DNA of 64,000 nucleotides from Cryptosporangium phraense (GCF_006912135.1 NZ_VIRS01000008.1:62001-126000), one strand, 5' to 3'. Positions 15,872 to 24,789 are shown, numbered from the stretch's first letter. A program made the numbers and translations. Notes: generated by a model from the sequence alone, not told the origin.

Positions 15872-17953
15872 CTACCCTACGTGATGCCGACGCAGAGCGA
15901 GAACACACACGTCGTCCTCGAGCGGCTCGTCGGCGATCATTCCGGCCGTCACGCGGTCGACGACGTCCTGCGCGGAGACCGGCTGAGCGGTCACGCCGGC
16001 GAGCACCGTGGACAGCTTCTCCATCCCCAGATCGAGGTCGGACGCCCGCCGCTCGATCAGCCCGTCGGTGTAGCAGAGCAGGGTTCCGCCGCCCGGGATC
16101 CGCAGCGTCCGGGTCGGGTAGACCCGGGAGATCGTCGCGCCCAGGATCGGCTCGGCGCTCTGCAGCACGGTGACGTCGTCCGCCGAGACCAGCGGGTACG
16201 GGTGCCCGGCGTTCGCCCAGGACAGCTCGCCGGTCGCCGGGTCGTACAGCCCGACCACCGAGCTGACCAGCGTGCCGATCGGGTACCCGGTGATCAGCAG
16301 ACGGTTGAGTCGGGTCAGCACGTCACCGGGCTCGGGCTGTTCCAGCGTGTAGGCGCGGGCGACCGCCCGGATCTGCCCCATGATCGCGGCCGCCTGCTGG
16401 TCGTGCCCGATGACGTCGCCGATCGAGAGCCCGATCCGGCCGTCCGGCAGCCCGAACGCGTCGTACCAGTCGCCGCCGACGTCGATCCGGTCGGCCACGG
16501 CCAGGTAGTCGGCGCTGAGCGCCCCTCCGGGCACGTCCGGGAGCGTGGCCGGCAGCATCGCGCGCTGGAACAGCTCCAGCACCCGCCGCTCGGCCTGTAC
16601 CTCGGCCCGGGCCTCGGCGACGTCCTGCTTCGCGGCGACGAGTTCGCCCCGCGCGGTCACCAGCTGGCCGTGCGCGGTGCTGAGCTGGCCCTGCGTCGTG
16701 ACCAGCTGGCCCTGGGCGGTGACCAGCCGGCCCTCGGCCGTGTGCAGCCGGCCCTGGGTCGCGACCAGCTCGCCCTTGGCCGCCTTGACGTCGGTGACGT
16801 CCTGGACGACGCCCCACAGGCCGACGACCTCGGCATCCGTGTCGTCGGGGTCGTCACCGGCGCGGACGACCTCGCCGTGCACCAGCATCTCGCGCACCTC
16901 GCCGTCGGTGCGGATCATCCGGGTCTCGACGGTGAATGGCGAGCCGGTCTCGATCGCCCGCTGCTGCACGGCCTGCAGCCGCTCGACCTCGTCGGGGTGG
17001 ATGTGGGCGAGCTGTTCCGTCCGCGTCGCCGGGGGAGTGGTGCGCTGCATCAGCGCGCACAGCTCGGCCGACCAGATCGTCCGCTCGCCGGTGACGCTGA
17101 CCTCGAAACCGGCCAGCTGCGCGATCCGCTGCGACTCCAGCAGCCGGTGGGACAGGCGCGCGGTGGCGCCCAGCTGCTCGGTCTCGCGTTCGAGCTGCTC
17201 CAGCCGGTAGCGCTCGGTGACGTCGGCGATGACCGCGCCCACCCCGGTGATCGGGCTGCTCGGCCCGCCCGAGAACCGCACCGGGAACGCGTCGACGACC
17301 AGGTGCGTCGTCGTCCCGGGCGGGGTGGTGATCGGCATCACCTGCTGACGCAGGACGCCGCCGCCGCTGAGCACCGCGCGGAGCTGCGTGATCAGCGAGT
17401 CCGGCACGTCCGGGACGACCTCGGGCAGCGTCCGCCCGAGGTGGGCGGCCGGCGTCGTCCGGCTCAGCCGCGCCATCGCCGCGTTCACCCGGACGAACCG
17501 CAGGTCCCGGTCGAACAGCGCGATGCCGACCGGGGCCGCCTCGACCAGGGGATCGAGGACCGCGGTGGCGCGCCGGGCGGCGTCGGACAGGAGGTTGTCG
17601 ACCCAGACGACCGACAGGGCGGTCAGCCCGAGGAAGATCGCCGCCCACAACCAGCCCCGGGCCTGATCGGGCGGGAGCGCCTGCCGCGGCCAGGCGACCG
17701 CGGCGAGCAGCCCGCCGGTCGCCACGAACGCGGCGAGCATCCCCGGGCCTCGGCCGGCCACGACCGTCGCCCCGACCACCGCGATCAGGAACAGGAAACC
17801 AGGGATGACCTGCACGGTCGGCGTGGTCGCGATGATCAGCGCCGGACCGAGCGGGAGGAGGGCGCCCGCGAGCCAGCGGCCGGGTCCGGCGATCCAGACC
17901 CGGCGCCGGCCCTGCAGCGTGCGCCGCAGCAACGTCCGCCTGGCGAGTTTCAC
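15872..17953 (-). CDS. PAS sensor with SpoIIE/PP2C phosphatase domain
   Basis: 693 residues from GTG 17953. Four to five N-terminal helices (~28-125) form a membrane sensor; PAS-like domains at ~135-250 and ~265-390; a perfect heptad coiled coil at ~393-441 (G-x-L-x-T/A repeats); and a C-terminal SpoIIE domain (~465-690) with VGGDWYDAF, IGDVIGHD, WANAGHPYPLV and LCYTDGLIERR, the metal-binding aspartates of PP2C. Such proteins dephosphorylate STAS-domain anti-anti-sigma factors in partner-switching pathways; a STAS gene lies upstream beyond serA, and another is at 23.6 kb. Input signal unknown. Confidence 0.9.
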   Translation of the reverse strand: MKLARRTLLRRTLQGRRRVWIAGPGRWLAGALLPLGPALIIATTPTVQVIPGFLFLIAVVGATVVAGRGPGMLAAFVATGGLLAAVAWPRQALPPDQARGWLWAAIFLGLTALSVVWVDNLLSDAARRATAVLDPLVEAAPVGIALFDRDLRFVRVNAAMARLSRTTPAAHLGRTLPEVVPDVPDSLITQLRAVLSGGGVLRQQVMPITTPPGTTTHLVVDAFPVRFSGGPSSPITGVGAVIADVTERYRLEQLERETEQLGATARLSHRLLESQRIAQLAGFEVSVTGERTIWSAELCALMQRTTPPATRTEQLAHIHPDEVERLQAVQQRAIETGSPFTVETRMIRTDGEVREMLVHGEVVRAGDDPDDTDAEVVGLWGVVQDVTDVKAAKGELVATQGRLHTAEGRLVTAQGQLVTTQGQLSTAHGQLVTARGELVAAKQDVAEARAEVQAERRVLELFQRAMLPATLPDVPGGALSADYLAVADRIDVGGDWYDAFGLPDGRIGLSIGDVIGHDQQAAAIMGQIRAVARAYTLEQPEPGDVLTRLNRLLITGYPIGTLVSSVVGLYDPATGELSWANAGHPYPLVSADDVTVLQSAEPILGATISRVYPTRTLRIPGGGTLLCYTDGLIERRASDLDLGMEKLSTVLAGVTAQPVSAQDVVDRVTAGMIADEPLEDDVCVLALRRHHVG

Positions 17954-17971
17954 CCGCTGACAGCCCCGTCC

Positions 17972-19171
17972 CTATCCCAGCTGACGCAGGCAGACGGTCT
18001 CCGGCATCGCCTGCAGCGCGGCGAGGACATCGTCGGACAGCACGCCGGGCACGTCGGTGACGACGTACCCGAGCTCGCCGCGGGTGTTGAGCAGCTGGCC
18101 CTCGATGTTGACGCCGTGCTCGGCCAGGATCCGGTTGACGGTCGCGAGCACGCCCGGCGTGTTCCGGTGCAGGTGGGCGAGCCGGTGGGTGCCCGGGGTC
18201 TGCTCCAGGTTGAGCGGCGGGAGGTTCACCGACAGCGTGGTGCTGCCGGTCTCCAGGAAGCTGCGCAGCTTGCCGGCGACGAACCGGCCGATGTCTTCCT
18301 GCGCCTCCTCGGTGGACCCACCGATGTGCGGGGTCAGGATCACGTTCGGCAGGCCGCGCAGGTCGGAGACGAACTCGTCGCCGCGCTTGTTCGGCTCGTG
18401 CGGGAACACGTCGACGGCCGCGCCCACCAGGTGACCGCTGACGATGTGGTTGCGCAGCGCGACGTGGTCGACGACGAACCCGCGCGAGAGGTTGAGGAAG
18501 ATCGACCCCGGACGCATCCGGGCGAACTGCGCCTCACCGAACAGGCCCGCGTTGCCCGACCGCCCGTCGACGTGCAGCGTCACGACGTCGGCCCAGTCGA
18601 GCAGGTCTTCCAGGCTGGCGTACCGGCGGGCGTTACCCAGCGCGAGCTTGTCGGCGGTGTCGTAGAAGCCGACCGACATGCCCATCGCCTCGGCCAGCAC
18701 CGAGAGCTGGCTGCCGATGTTGCCGTAGCCGACGATGCCGAGCCGGCGGCCGCGCACCTCGTGGCTGCCCTCGGCCGACTTGTCCCAGACGCCCTCGTGC
18801 AGCGCCTTGTTCTTCTCGGTCAGCCGGCGGGTCAGCGCCACGATCTCGGCCAGCGCGAGCTCGACCACACTGCGGGTGTTGGAGAACGGGGCGTTGAACA
18901 CCGCGATGCCCCGCCCGGCCGACGAGACCAGGTCGATCTGGTTCGTCCCGATGCAGAACGCACCGATGGCCAGCAGGTCGGACGCCTTCTCCAGGACGGT
19001 CTCCGACACCTGGGTCTTCGAGCGGATGCCGAGCAGGTGGACCCCGGACAGCGCGTCGATCAGGTCCGACTCGTCGAGGGCGCCCGGCCGCGCGTCCACC
19101 TCGATACCGGCCGAGCCGAGGATCGATACAGCGTGGGGGTGCACGTTCTCCAGCAGCAGTGCCTTGAGCAT
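17972..19171 (-). CDS. serA: D-3-phosphoglycerate dehydrogenase
   Basis: 399 residues from ATG 19171. It has the D-isomer 2-hydroxyacid dehydrogenase fold: substrate domain with IRSKTQVSE, NAD-binding GYGNIGSQ (~150), catalytic Arg in NLSRGFVVD, Glu in DVFPHEP and His in LTPHIGGST, then a C-terminal ACT domain (~325-399) with RLAHLHRNTPGVLATVN. The enzyme oxidises 3-phosphoglycerate, the first step of serine synthesis, with feedback control by serine through ACT. At ~400 residues it is the E. coli-type short form, whereas many actinobacteria use a ~530-residue form, so it could be a second copy or a related 2-hydroxyacid dehydrogenase. Confidence 0.88.
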   Translation of the reverse strand: MLKALLLENVHPHAVSILGSAGIEVDARPGALDESDLIDALSGVHLLGIRSKTQVSETVLEKASDLLAIGAFCIGTNQIDLVSSAGRGIAVFNAPFSNTRSVVELALAEIVALTRRLTEKNKALHEGVWDKSAEGSHEVRGRRLGIVGYGNIGSQLSVLAEAMGMSVGFYDTADKLALGNARRYASLEDLLDWADVVTLHVDGRSGNAGLFGEAQFARMRPGSIFLNLSRGFVVDHVALRNHIVSGHLVGAAVDVFPHEPNKRGDEFVSDLRGLPNVILTPHIGGSTEEAQEDIGRFVAGKLRSFLETGSTTLSVNLPPLNLEQTPGTHRLAHLHRNTPGVLATVNRILAEHGVNIEGQLLNTRGELGYVVTDVPGVLSDDVLAALQAMPETVCLRQLG

Positions 19172-19227
19172 GGCCCCATTGTCGCTCGTTGGCGCCCCGA
19201 CCTGAAATCCCCGCGTGGCGGCGTCGG

Positions 19228-19587
19228 TCACTTCGCCGGAGCCGGGGGTTCCTCCAGCGCGAACAGCAGGTCGAGGCCGACCGTCACCATCGCCTTGCGC
19301 ACCATCGGCGGCACCCGCTGCAGGGTGGTCAGCCGGCCCTCCTCGGCGGTCAGGTGATGCATGCGGACGAGGAAGCTGAGCGCCTGCGAGCCGATGAACG
19401 TCACCGCGCCGAGGTCGATGACGACGTCGGCCGGCTGCGCGTCGGTCGCGGTGCCGAGCGCGGCCTCCAGCAGATCGACGACGAGGAGGTCGATTTCGCC
19501 GCCGAGAGTGACCGTCACCAGCCCGCCGGTCACCGTGGTGCTGACTCTGCTCTGCGGTGATAGCCAACCGTTGCTGCGACTTTCCAT
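19228..19587 (-). CDS. STAS-domain anti-sigma factor antagonist
   Basis: 119 residues; AGGAGGA lies about ten bases before ATG 19587. Single STAS domain: VSTTVTGGLVTVTLGGEIDL at the start and VVIDLGAVTFIGSQALSFLV (~55-74), where the Ser of the phospho-acceptor loop is kept but the usual DSSG reads GSQA. RsbV/SpoIIAA-type proteins bind an anti-sigma kinase when dephosphorylated and release a sigma factor. A SpoIIE phosphatase is encoded ~1.3 kb downstream on the same strand, separated by serA, so a partner-switching link is plausible but not proven. Confidence 0.83.
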   Translation of the reverse strand: MESRSNGWLSPQSRVSTTVTGGLVTVTLGGEIDLLVVDLLEAALGTATDAQPADVVIDLGAVTFIGSQALSFLVRMHHLTAEEGRLTTLQRVPPMVRKAMVTVGLDLLFALEEPPAPAK

Positions 19588-19819
19588 GGGGCGTGGTCCT
19601 CCTGCGACCGATCAGCGGCGCGGAACCGGCATGGGGGCGCCAGGAGTGAGTCCGCGTCGCATCGCTTGGAGGCCGTCTGCTCGACCCGAGAGTTGCCCCG
19701 AACGGGGGCAGTCCGCGGCAATCTTAGTGGCGGACCGTGAGCATCGTGGAGCCGGGCCGCGCTTAGCGACAACGGCGGCGGGTAGGTCCCCCGGACGTGA
19801 CGGACGAGAAGGGTGAGAC

Positions 19820-20095
19820 ATGACGGTCGACGGTGGTGCCGGAGCGTCCAGCGGGGCGTTGGGGAGCGCGGGCGGGCTCGGCGTCGAGCCCGAACAGCTG
19901 ACGGACGACGACCTGCTGCGCGAGTTGCGCCGGTTGCACGACACCAGGCACGAGACGCTGCGTCACGGTTCGGACGACGCCCTCGACGCCCACACGGTGC
20001 GCCTGGCCGACCTGGAGTCGGAGTACCTCCGGCGCTGGCCCCAGCGCGAGGTCGACCCGGCCCGGCTGCGGGAGGGTGCCCGGGCCCGCGAATAG
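19820..20095 (+). CDS. Conserved small actinobacterial protein (DUF6158-like)
   Basis: 91 residues from ATG 19820 with GAAGGGTGAG upstream. After a Gly/Ala-rich N-terminus (~1-23) there is a charged helical region LTDDDLLRELRRLHDTRHET then RHGSDDALDAHTVRLADLE and YLRRWPQREVDPARLREG. This pattern recurs across actinobacteria as a small protein of unknown function that I recall as DUF6158; the name is from memory. It starts a plus-strand pair, nine bases before the aldo/keto reductase gene, with which it is probably cotranscribed. Confidence 0.75.
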   Translation: MTVDGGAGASSGALGSAGGLGVEPEQLTDDDLLRELRRLHDTRHETLRHGSDDALDAHTVRLADLESEYLRRWPQREVDPARLREGARARE

Positions 20096-20104
20096 TGTCG
20101 GGGT

Positions 20105-21052
20105 ATGCGCTATCTACCGCTCGGGGACTCCGGACTGCTGGTTTCGGCGGTCGGGCTCGGCTGCAACAACTTCGGTGGGCGGCTGGACGTCGACGCGACC
20201 CGCGCGGTCGTCGACGCGGCGCTCGACGCCGGCATCACGCTGCTCGACACGGCGGACGGCTACGGCGGCCGCGGTGCCTCCGAGCGCGCGCTGGGTGAGG
20301 TGCTGGCCGGCCGGCGCGACCAGGTCGTGCTGGCGACGAAGTTCGGCTCGCAGGGGTCGGACATGGGCTACGGGCCCGCGGCCGGGGCCAAGGGCGGGCG
20401 GGCCTACGTCCGGCGGGCGGTCGAGGAGTCGCTGCGCCGCCTGCGCACCGACCACATCGACCTGCTCCAGCTCCACACGCCCGACCCGGTGACACCGATC
20501 TCGGAGACGCTGGCCGCGTTGGACGAGCTGGTGCGGGCCGGAAAGGTGCGCTACATCGGGCATTCGAACTTCAGCGGGTGGCAGCTGGCCGAGGCCGCGC
20601 ACGTGGCCCGGGAGCTGGGCACGGCGCCGTTCGTCTCGGCCCAGAACCACTGGTCGCTGCTGGAGCGCGACGTCGAGCGCGAGCTGGTACCGGCCGCGCG
20701 CCACTACGGCGTCGGCGTGCTGCCGTACTTCCCGCTGGCCAACGGGCTGCTCACCGGCAAGATCCGGCGGGGTCGGCCGGCCCCCGCCGGGTCGCGGCTG
20801 GCCGGGCGCGACGGCTACGTCACCGACGAGAAGCTCGACCGGGTCGAGGCGCTGGCCGGGTGGGGCGCCGAGGCCGGCCGCTCGCTGCTGGAGATCGCGA
20901 TCGGCGGCCTCGGGGCGCTACCGGGCTGCAGCTCGGTGATCGCCGGGGCGACGACGGCCGAGCAGGTGCGGGCGAACGCGGCCGCGGGGGAGTGGGTGCC
21001 GACCGCCGGGGAACTGGCCGCGATCGACGCGCTCGTGCCGGCCCGGTCGTGA
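20105..21052 (+). CDS. Aldo/keto reductase
   Basis: 315 residues. The catalytic tetrad of the AKR TIM barrel is visible: Asp and Tyr in LLDTADGYGG (~44-53), Lys in VLATKFGSQG and His in LLQLHTPD. NADPH-site loop SSVIAGATTAEQVRANAA (~275-292) is typical of the AKR11/12-like bacterial family. It reduces an aldehyde or ketone with NADPH; physiological substrate unknown. It follows the small DUF6158-like gene by nine bases and is followed 30 bases later by the polymerase-like gene. Confidence 0.9.
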   Translation: MRYLPLGDSGLLVSAVGLGCNNFGGRLDVDATRAVVDAALDAGITLLDTADGYGGRGASERALGEVLAGRRDQVVLATKFGSQGSDMGYGPAAGAKGGRAYVRRAVEESLRRLRTDHIDLLQLHTPDPVTPISETLAALDELVRAGKVRYIGHSNFSGWQLAEAAHVARELGTAPFVSAQNHWSLLERDVERELVPAARHYGVGVLPYFPLANGLLTGKIRRGRPAPAGSRLAGRDGYVTDEKLDRVEALAGWGAEAGRSLLEIAIGGLGALPGCSSVIAGATTAEQVRANAAAGEWVPTAGELAAIDALVPARS

Positions 21053-21082
21053 ATTGTCGTACCGGCGGCTGAGAATCACGGC

Positions 21083-22792
21083 GTGCTGATCGCGCTCGTT
21101 CCGGGGTGGGGCGGCGGTGGGTGGCTGGCGGAGATCGATGCCGCAGGCACCGTCGCCGGCCCCGTGCGGTGGTTCGCCGAGAGTGCGGTGCTGGCCCGCG
21201 AGGTGGCCGCGCGGGAGCGGGCGTCGAAGCCCCGGTGGCTCTGGCCCACTGCGGCCGCCGTGTACCCGGCGCTGCTGCGGGCGGGCGTCCGGGTCGGGCG
21301 GTGTCACGACCTGGAGCTGGCCGAGGCGCTGCTCAACGGGTACGACGGGCACTGGGGCGCGCCGAAGTCGCTCGGGTCGGCGCTGGCCCGCGCCCGGGGT
21401 CTGCCGGTGCCTCCCGATCCGCCGCCGCGTCCGCGTGACGTCCAGGCCTCGCTCTTCGCGCTGGACGCCGAACCCACGGCCGAGGGCGAGCCGATCGCCG
21501 AGCTCGCCGAGGTGTACCGGGCGCAGTTGCGGCGGGTCGCGGCGGTCGAGCGGCCCGAGCGGTTCCGGCTGTTGATCGCGGCCGAGTCGGCCGGGGCGCT
21601 GGCCGCGGCCGAGATGGGGCACGACGGGTTGCCGTGGTCGGTGCAGCGCCACGACGCGCTGCTCGAACAGCTGCTCGGGCCGCGTCCGCTGCCGGGTGAC
21701 CTGCCGGTGCGGCTGCACGAGCTGGCCGCCGAGGTGCGCGACGCGTTCGGCGGCGCCAAGGTCAACCCCGATGCGCCGGCCGACGTCGTGCGCGCGTTCG
21801 GGCGGGCCGGCATCCAGATCCCGTCGACGCGCTCGTGGGTCCTCAAGCGGGTCGAGCACCCGGCGGTCGCGCCGATCCTCGCCTACAAGGAGCTGTCCCG
21901 GCTGTTCGCGGCCAATGGCTGGGCCTGGCAAGACACCTGGGTCTCGGGCGGACGGATGCGGCCCGAGTTCGTGCCCGGTGCGGTCGTGTCGGGGCGGTGG
22001 GCGACGCGGGGCGGGGCGGCGCTGCAGTTGCCGAAGATCGCCCGTCAGGCCGTCGTGGCCGATCCGGGGCACGTGTTCGTGGTGGCCGATGCGGCGTCGC
22101 TGGAGCCGCGGGTGCTGGCGGCGATCTCGGGCGATCGGCGGCTGGCCGAGTTCGCCGCGTCCGGTGACCTCTACACCGCGCTGGCCGCCGACGCGTTCGA
22201 CCACGACCGGGCCCGGGCCAAGATCGGCATGCTCGGCGCGCTGTACGGGCAGACCAGCGGCGAGGGCGGCCGGCTGGCGCACGTCCTGCGCCGCCGTTTC
22301 CCGGAGGCGCTGGCCACCGTCGACGCCGCCGCCCGGGCCGGTGAAGAGGGCCGTCTGGTGCGCTCCTGGCTGGGCCGCACGTGCCCGCCGCCCGGGGCCT
22401 CGTTCGAGGAGGGCGCGGCCACCGGCGAGGGTTCACCGACCGGCGACGAGGGCGGCGAGCCGCCCACGAGCGACGCCCGCCGGGCGGCCCGGGGGCGCTT
22501 CACCCGCAACTTCCTCGTGCAGGCCACCGCGGCCGAGTGGGCGCTGATCCTGGTCGCCGGGCTGCGCCGCCGGCTGCACGCGATGCCGCCCGGCCCGGCC
22601 GACGCGGACGGCGCCCGGCTCGTGTTCTTCCAGCACGACGAGGTGATGGTGCACTGCCGGGCCGAGCTCGCCGACGAGGTGAGCGAGGCGGTCGTCGCGT
22701 CGGCCGAGGAGGCCCGTCAGCTGCTGTTCGGGCCGACGCCGGTGCGGTTCCCGCTCGACCTCGCGGTCGTCACGTCCTACGCGGACGCATGA
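21083..22792 (+). CDS. Bifunctional 3'-5' exonuclease/DNA polymerase family-A homologue
   Basis: 569 residues from GTG 21083. The C-terminal half is a compact family-A polymerase domain: motif A VADAASLEPRVLAAISGD (~333-350), a motif-B-like RARAKIGMLGALYGQTSG, and motif C FFQHDEVMVHC (~515-525) with the catalytic Asp. The N-terminal ~200 residues resemble a DEDD exonuclease fold (CHDLELAEALL) but the four acidic residues are not evident. A Gly/Glu-rich insert (~433-465) sits between motif B and motif C. It is shorter than PolA and lacks the 5' nuclease. Homologues are common as a second pol-I-like gene in actinobacteria, role unsettled. Confidence 0.83.
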   Translation: MLIALVPGWGGGGWLAEIDAAGTVAGPVRWFAESAVLAREVAARERASKPRWLWPTAAAVYPALLRAGVRVGRCHDLELAEALLNGYDGHWGAPKSLGSALARARGLPVPPDPPPRPRDVQASLFALDAEPTAEGEPIAELAEVYRAQLRRVAAVERPERFRLLIAAESAGALAAAEMGHDGLPWSVQRHDALLEQLLGPRPLPGDLPVRLHELAAEVRDAFGGAKVNPDAPADVVRAFGRAGIQIPSTRSWVLKRVEHPAVAPILAYKELSRLFAANGWAWQDTWVSGGRMRPEFVPGAVVSGRWATRGGAALQLPKIARQAVVADPGHVFVVADAASLEPRVLAAISGDRRLAEFAASGDLYTALAADAFDHDRARAKIGMLGALYGQTSGEGGRLAHVLRRRFPEALATVDAAARAGEEGRLVRSWLGRTCPPPGASFEEGAATGEGSPTGDEGGEPPTSDARRAARGRFTRNFLVQATAAEWALILVAGLRRRLHAMPPGPADADGARLVFFQHDEVMVHCRAELADEVSEAVVASAEEARQLLFGPTPVRFPLDLAVVTSYADA

Positions 22793-23118
22793 GCTTCGTT
22801 GCGCGACTCGTACTGCTCGACGACCTGGCGGTGGATGCGCCGCTCGATGATGAACGAGACGAACGGGATCGTGCCGGCCAGCATCACGCCGACGATCTTG
22901 AGCACCGGCCAGCGCAGCCGCACCGACAGGTCGAGCACCACGACCAGGTACACCATGTACAAGAAGCCGTGCAGCGGGCCGATCGTCTCGGTGAGCGTCG
23001 GGTTGTCGGCGAAGTATTTCAGCGGCATCGCGACCAGCACGAGCACGAGCAGGCCGGTACCGACCACGTACGCCGCGATCCGGTAACGGGTCAGCGCGGA
23101 CTTGACGGAGGGGTTCAC
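22777..23118 (-). CDS. DUF3817-type small membrane protein
   Basis: 113 residues from GTG 23118, fixed by the GTGA overlap with the upstream gene's stop. Three hydrophobic helices: residues ~12-30, ~45-68 and ~75-95, with GPLHGFLYMVYLVVVLDL as the most characteristic stretch, and a C-terminal charged tail RRIHRQVVEQYES. This is the DUF3817 pattern found in many actinobacteria, function unknown. It converges on and overlaps the polymerase-like gene by 16 bases. Confidence 0.85.
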   Translation of the reverse strand: MNPSVKSALTRYRIAAYVVGTGLLVLVLVAMPLKYFADNPTLTETIGPLHGFLYMVYLVVVLDLSVRLRWPVLKIVGVMLAGTIPFVSFIIERRIHRQVVEQYESRNEAHASA

Positions 23119-23549
23119 GGGGCGGTCCTTCCGGACTCGGATGATTTGTTCAGCGCGGCCAGATAGGCGTTGTAGGTGGCGAGGGCTTCCTCGTCGGCCG
23201 AGTCGGCGGAGTCGGCCGGGGGCTCGGGCGGCGGCGCGACCGGCTGGTACCGGCGCCGCACGGCCACCGTGCGCCGGCCCGGCTCCGCCGGGGCGTCCGC
23301 CTCGGATTTCTCCGTTTCGGTTTTCTCGGACGGAGGGTGCAGCTCCAGCCGCAGCATCCGGTACCAGGCGTAGGCGACGAAGGCGCCGAACGCGGGCCAC
23401 TGCAACGCGTACCCGAGGTTCTGCGCGGTGCCGGTGAGCGAGTGCGCGCGCCCCCACTGCCACCAGGCGAGGCCGAAGCAGGCGGCGATGAGCACGATCG
23501 CGACCGCGTGGCGCACCAGCCACCGCGGGGAGAGAAGGACCGACCGCAC
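23115..23549 (-). CDS. Two-TM membrane protein with SURF1-like N-terminus
   Basis: 144 residues. It opens LLSPRWLVRHAVAIVLIAAC then FGLAWWQWGRA, which is the SURF1-like first helix pattern (PRWL..., WQWxRA), and has a second helix LQWPAFGAFVAYAWYRM (~48-64). The rest is an acidic Pro/Glu/Lys-rich tail to residue ~115 with a short Ala-rich end. Homologues sit directly upstream of DUF3817 in other actinobacteria and have been annotated variously; I do not know a function. The stop overlaps the DUF3817 start (GTGA). Confidence 0.7.
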   Translation of the reverse strand: MRSVLLSPRWLVRHAVAIVLIAACFGLAWWQWGRAHSLTGTAQNLGYALQWPAFGAFVAYAWYRMLRLELHPPSEKTETEKSEADAPAEPGRRTVAVRRRYQPVAPPPEPPADSADSADEEALATYNAYLAALNKSSESGRTAP

Positions 23550-23569
23550 GTCCAGAGGTTACCGCTTGT

Positions 23570-23893
23570 CTACGTCAGGTCGAAGAGTGCGTCGACGCCG
23601 GTGATCTCGAGGATCCGGCTGGCCGCCGCCGAGGGCCGGGCCACCTGGAACTTGCCGCCGATGTTGCGGGCCTCGTGCCAGAGCGTGACCAGGACGCCGA
23701 GCCCGGTCGAGTCGAGGAACGTCACCTCGGACAGGTCGACGGTCAGCGTCGGCGCCGGACCGGACTCACGCAGCGCGGACGTGCCTGCGGAACGCAGCTG
23801 GCTCGCGGTGTCGAGGTCGAGCGCACCGGCCACCCGGAGCACGACCTCGTTCCCCAGCCGCTCGATCCTGAGCGACCACGGCATGCTGTCCAT
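23570..23893 (-). CDS. STAS-domain anti-sigma factor antagonist
   Basis: 107 residues; start set at ATG 23893 because GGAGGGGAG lies immediately upstream at good spacing, whereas the frame extends another 38 codons without an RBS. One STAS domain: SLRIERLGNEVVLRVAGALD and TVDLSEVTFLDSTGLGVLV (~55-73) with the canonical DSTG phospho-acceptor serine. It should bind an anti-sigma factor when unphosphorylated. No kinase partner is adjacent. It lies 100 bases downstream of plsC. Confidence 0.87.
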   Translation of the reverse strand: MDSMPWSLRIERLGNEVVLRVAGALDLDTASQLRSAGTSALRESGPAPTLTVDLSEVTFLDSTGLGVLVTLWHEARNIGGKFQVARPSAAASRILEITGVDALFDLT

Positions 23894-23993
23894 CAGCTCC
23901 CCTCCGGACCGGACGCGGTCACCGACCCGGACCACCCCGCGGAACGGGGCCGGCTCCGGCGCCAGCCCACGATCGTAGAGGGATCTCGGGCGG

Positions 23994-24677
23994 TCAGGCC
24001 TCGGCATCGGAATCCGCGTCCTTCTTCGGAGCGTAGTTGGGCACGTACTCCTGCCCCGAGAGCGCCCCGATCGCGGCCACGATCTGGTCGGTCACCGCGC
24101 GCCGGGCCCTGGCCTTGCCGGCCTGGCCCTTGTACTCCTCGAACGTCAGCGGCTCGCCGATCCGGACGCCGACCTTGACCGGCCGGGGGACCTTGGTGCC
24201 GGGCGGCAGGGCCCGTTCGGTGTTCATCATCGCGACCGGCACGACCGGGACGTCGGCGGTCAGCGCGAGCCAGGCGACCCCGGTGCGGCCGCGGTAGAGC
24301 CGTCCGTCGGGGGAGCGGGTGCCCTCCGGGTAGATGCCGAACAGGTCGCCGCCCTGCAGGATCTTGAGGCTGGCGTCGAGCGCCTCCTGGGCGGCCCGGT
24401 TGTTGCCGCGGTTGATCGGCACCTGGCCCTGGCCGCGCATGATCCGGGCGGTGAGCCGGTCGATCGGCCGGGTGCCGGTGAAGTACTCCTGCTTCGCGAC
24501 GAAGACGACGTCCCGGTCGATCATCAGCGGCAGGAACACCGAGTCGAGGATCGAGAGGTGGTTGGACGCGAGAATCGCCCCACCCGTGGCCGGCACGTGC
24601 TCTTTCCCCTGCACCCACGGGCGGAACGCCAGGTGGAGGAAGGGGCCCGCGACCACTCTGCTCAGGCCGTACGCCAT
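23994..24677 (-). CDS. plsC: 1-acyl-sn-glycerol-3-phosphate acyltransferase
   Basis: 227 residues. Acyltransferase motif I SNHLSILDSVFLP (~38-50, HX4D), motif II region VPINRGNNRAA, motif III GIYPEGTRSPDGR (~115-127) and motif IV VPVVPVAM are all intact. The enzyme transfers an acyl group to lysophosphatidic acid on the inner membrane. The C-terminus is a lysine/aspartate-rich tail. Paralogues are common in actinobacteria, so the acceptor may differ. A ~110-base gap without features separates it from xdhC upstream. Confidence 0.9.
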   Translation of the reverse strand: MAYGLSRVVAGPFLHLAFRPWVQGKEHVPATGGAILASNHLSILDSVFLPLMIDRDVVFVAKQEYFTGTRPIDRLTARIMRGQGQVPINRGNNRAAQEALDASLKILQGGDLFGIYPEGTRSPDGRLYRGRTGVAWLALTADVPVVPVAMMNTERALPPGTKVPRPVKVGVRIGEPLTFEEYKGQAGKARARRAVTDQIVAAIGALSGQEYVPNYAPKKDADSDAEA

Positions 24678-24789
24678 GAGAACTCCTCCCCACGGACACT
24701 GCGGTGCGACGAGATCACCCTAGAGCGCCCGGCGGCGGGGTGGGACGGGCGGGCCGCGTCCGGACGAGGGTAAGAGTGACTCACAGCAC

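Noticed and set aside
15236-19357. A 1373-codon plus-strand open frame spanning several genes
   Set aside because: It is Arg/Pro/Asp-rich with no domain and covers the phosphatase, serA and a small gene on the opposite strand, all with clear conserved motifs. High-GC antisense frames are often open by chance.
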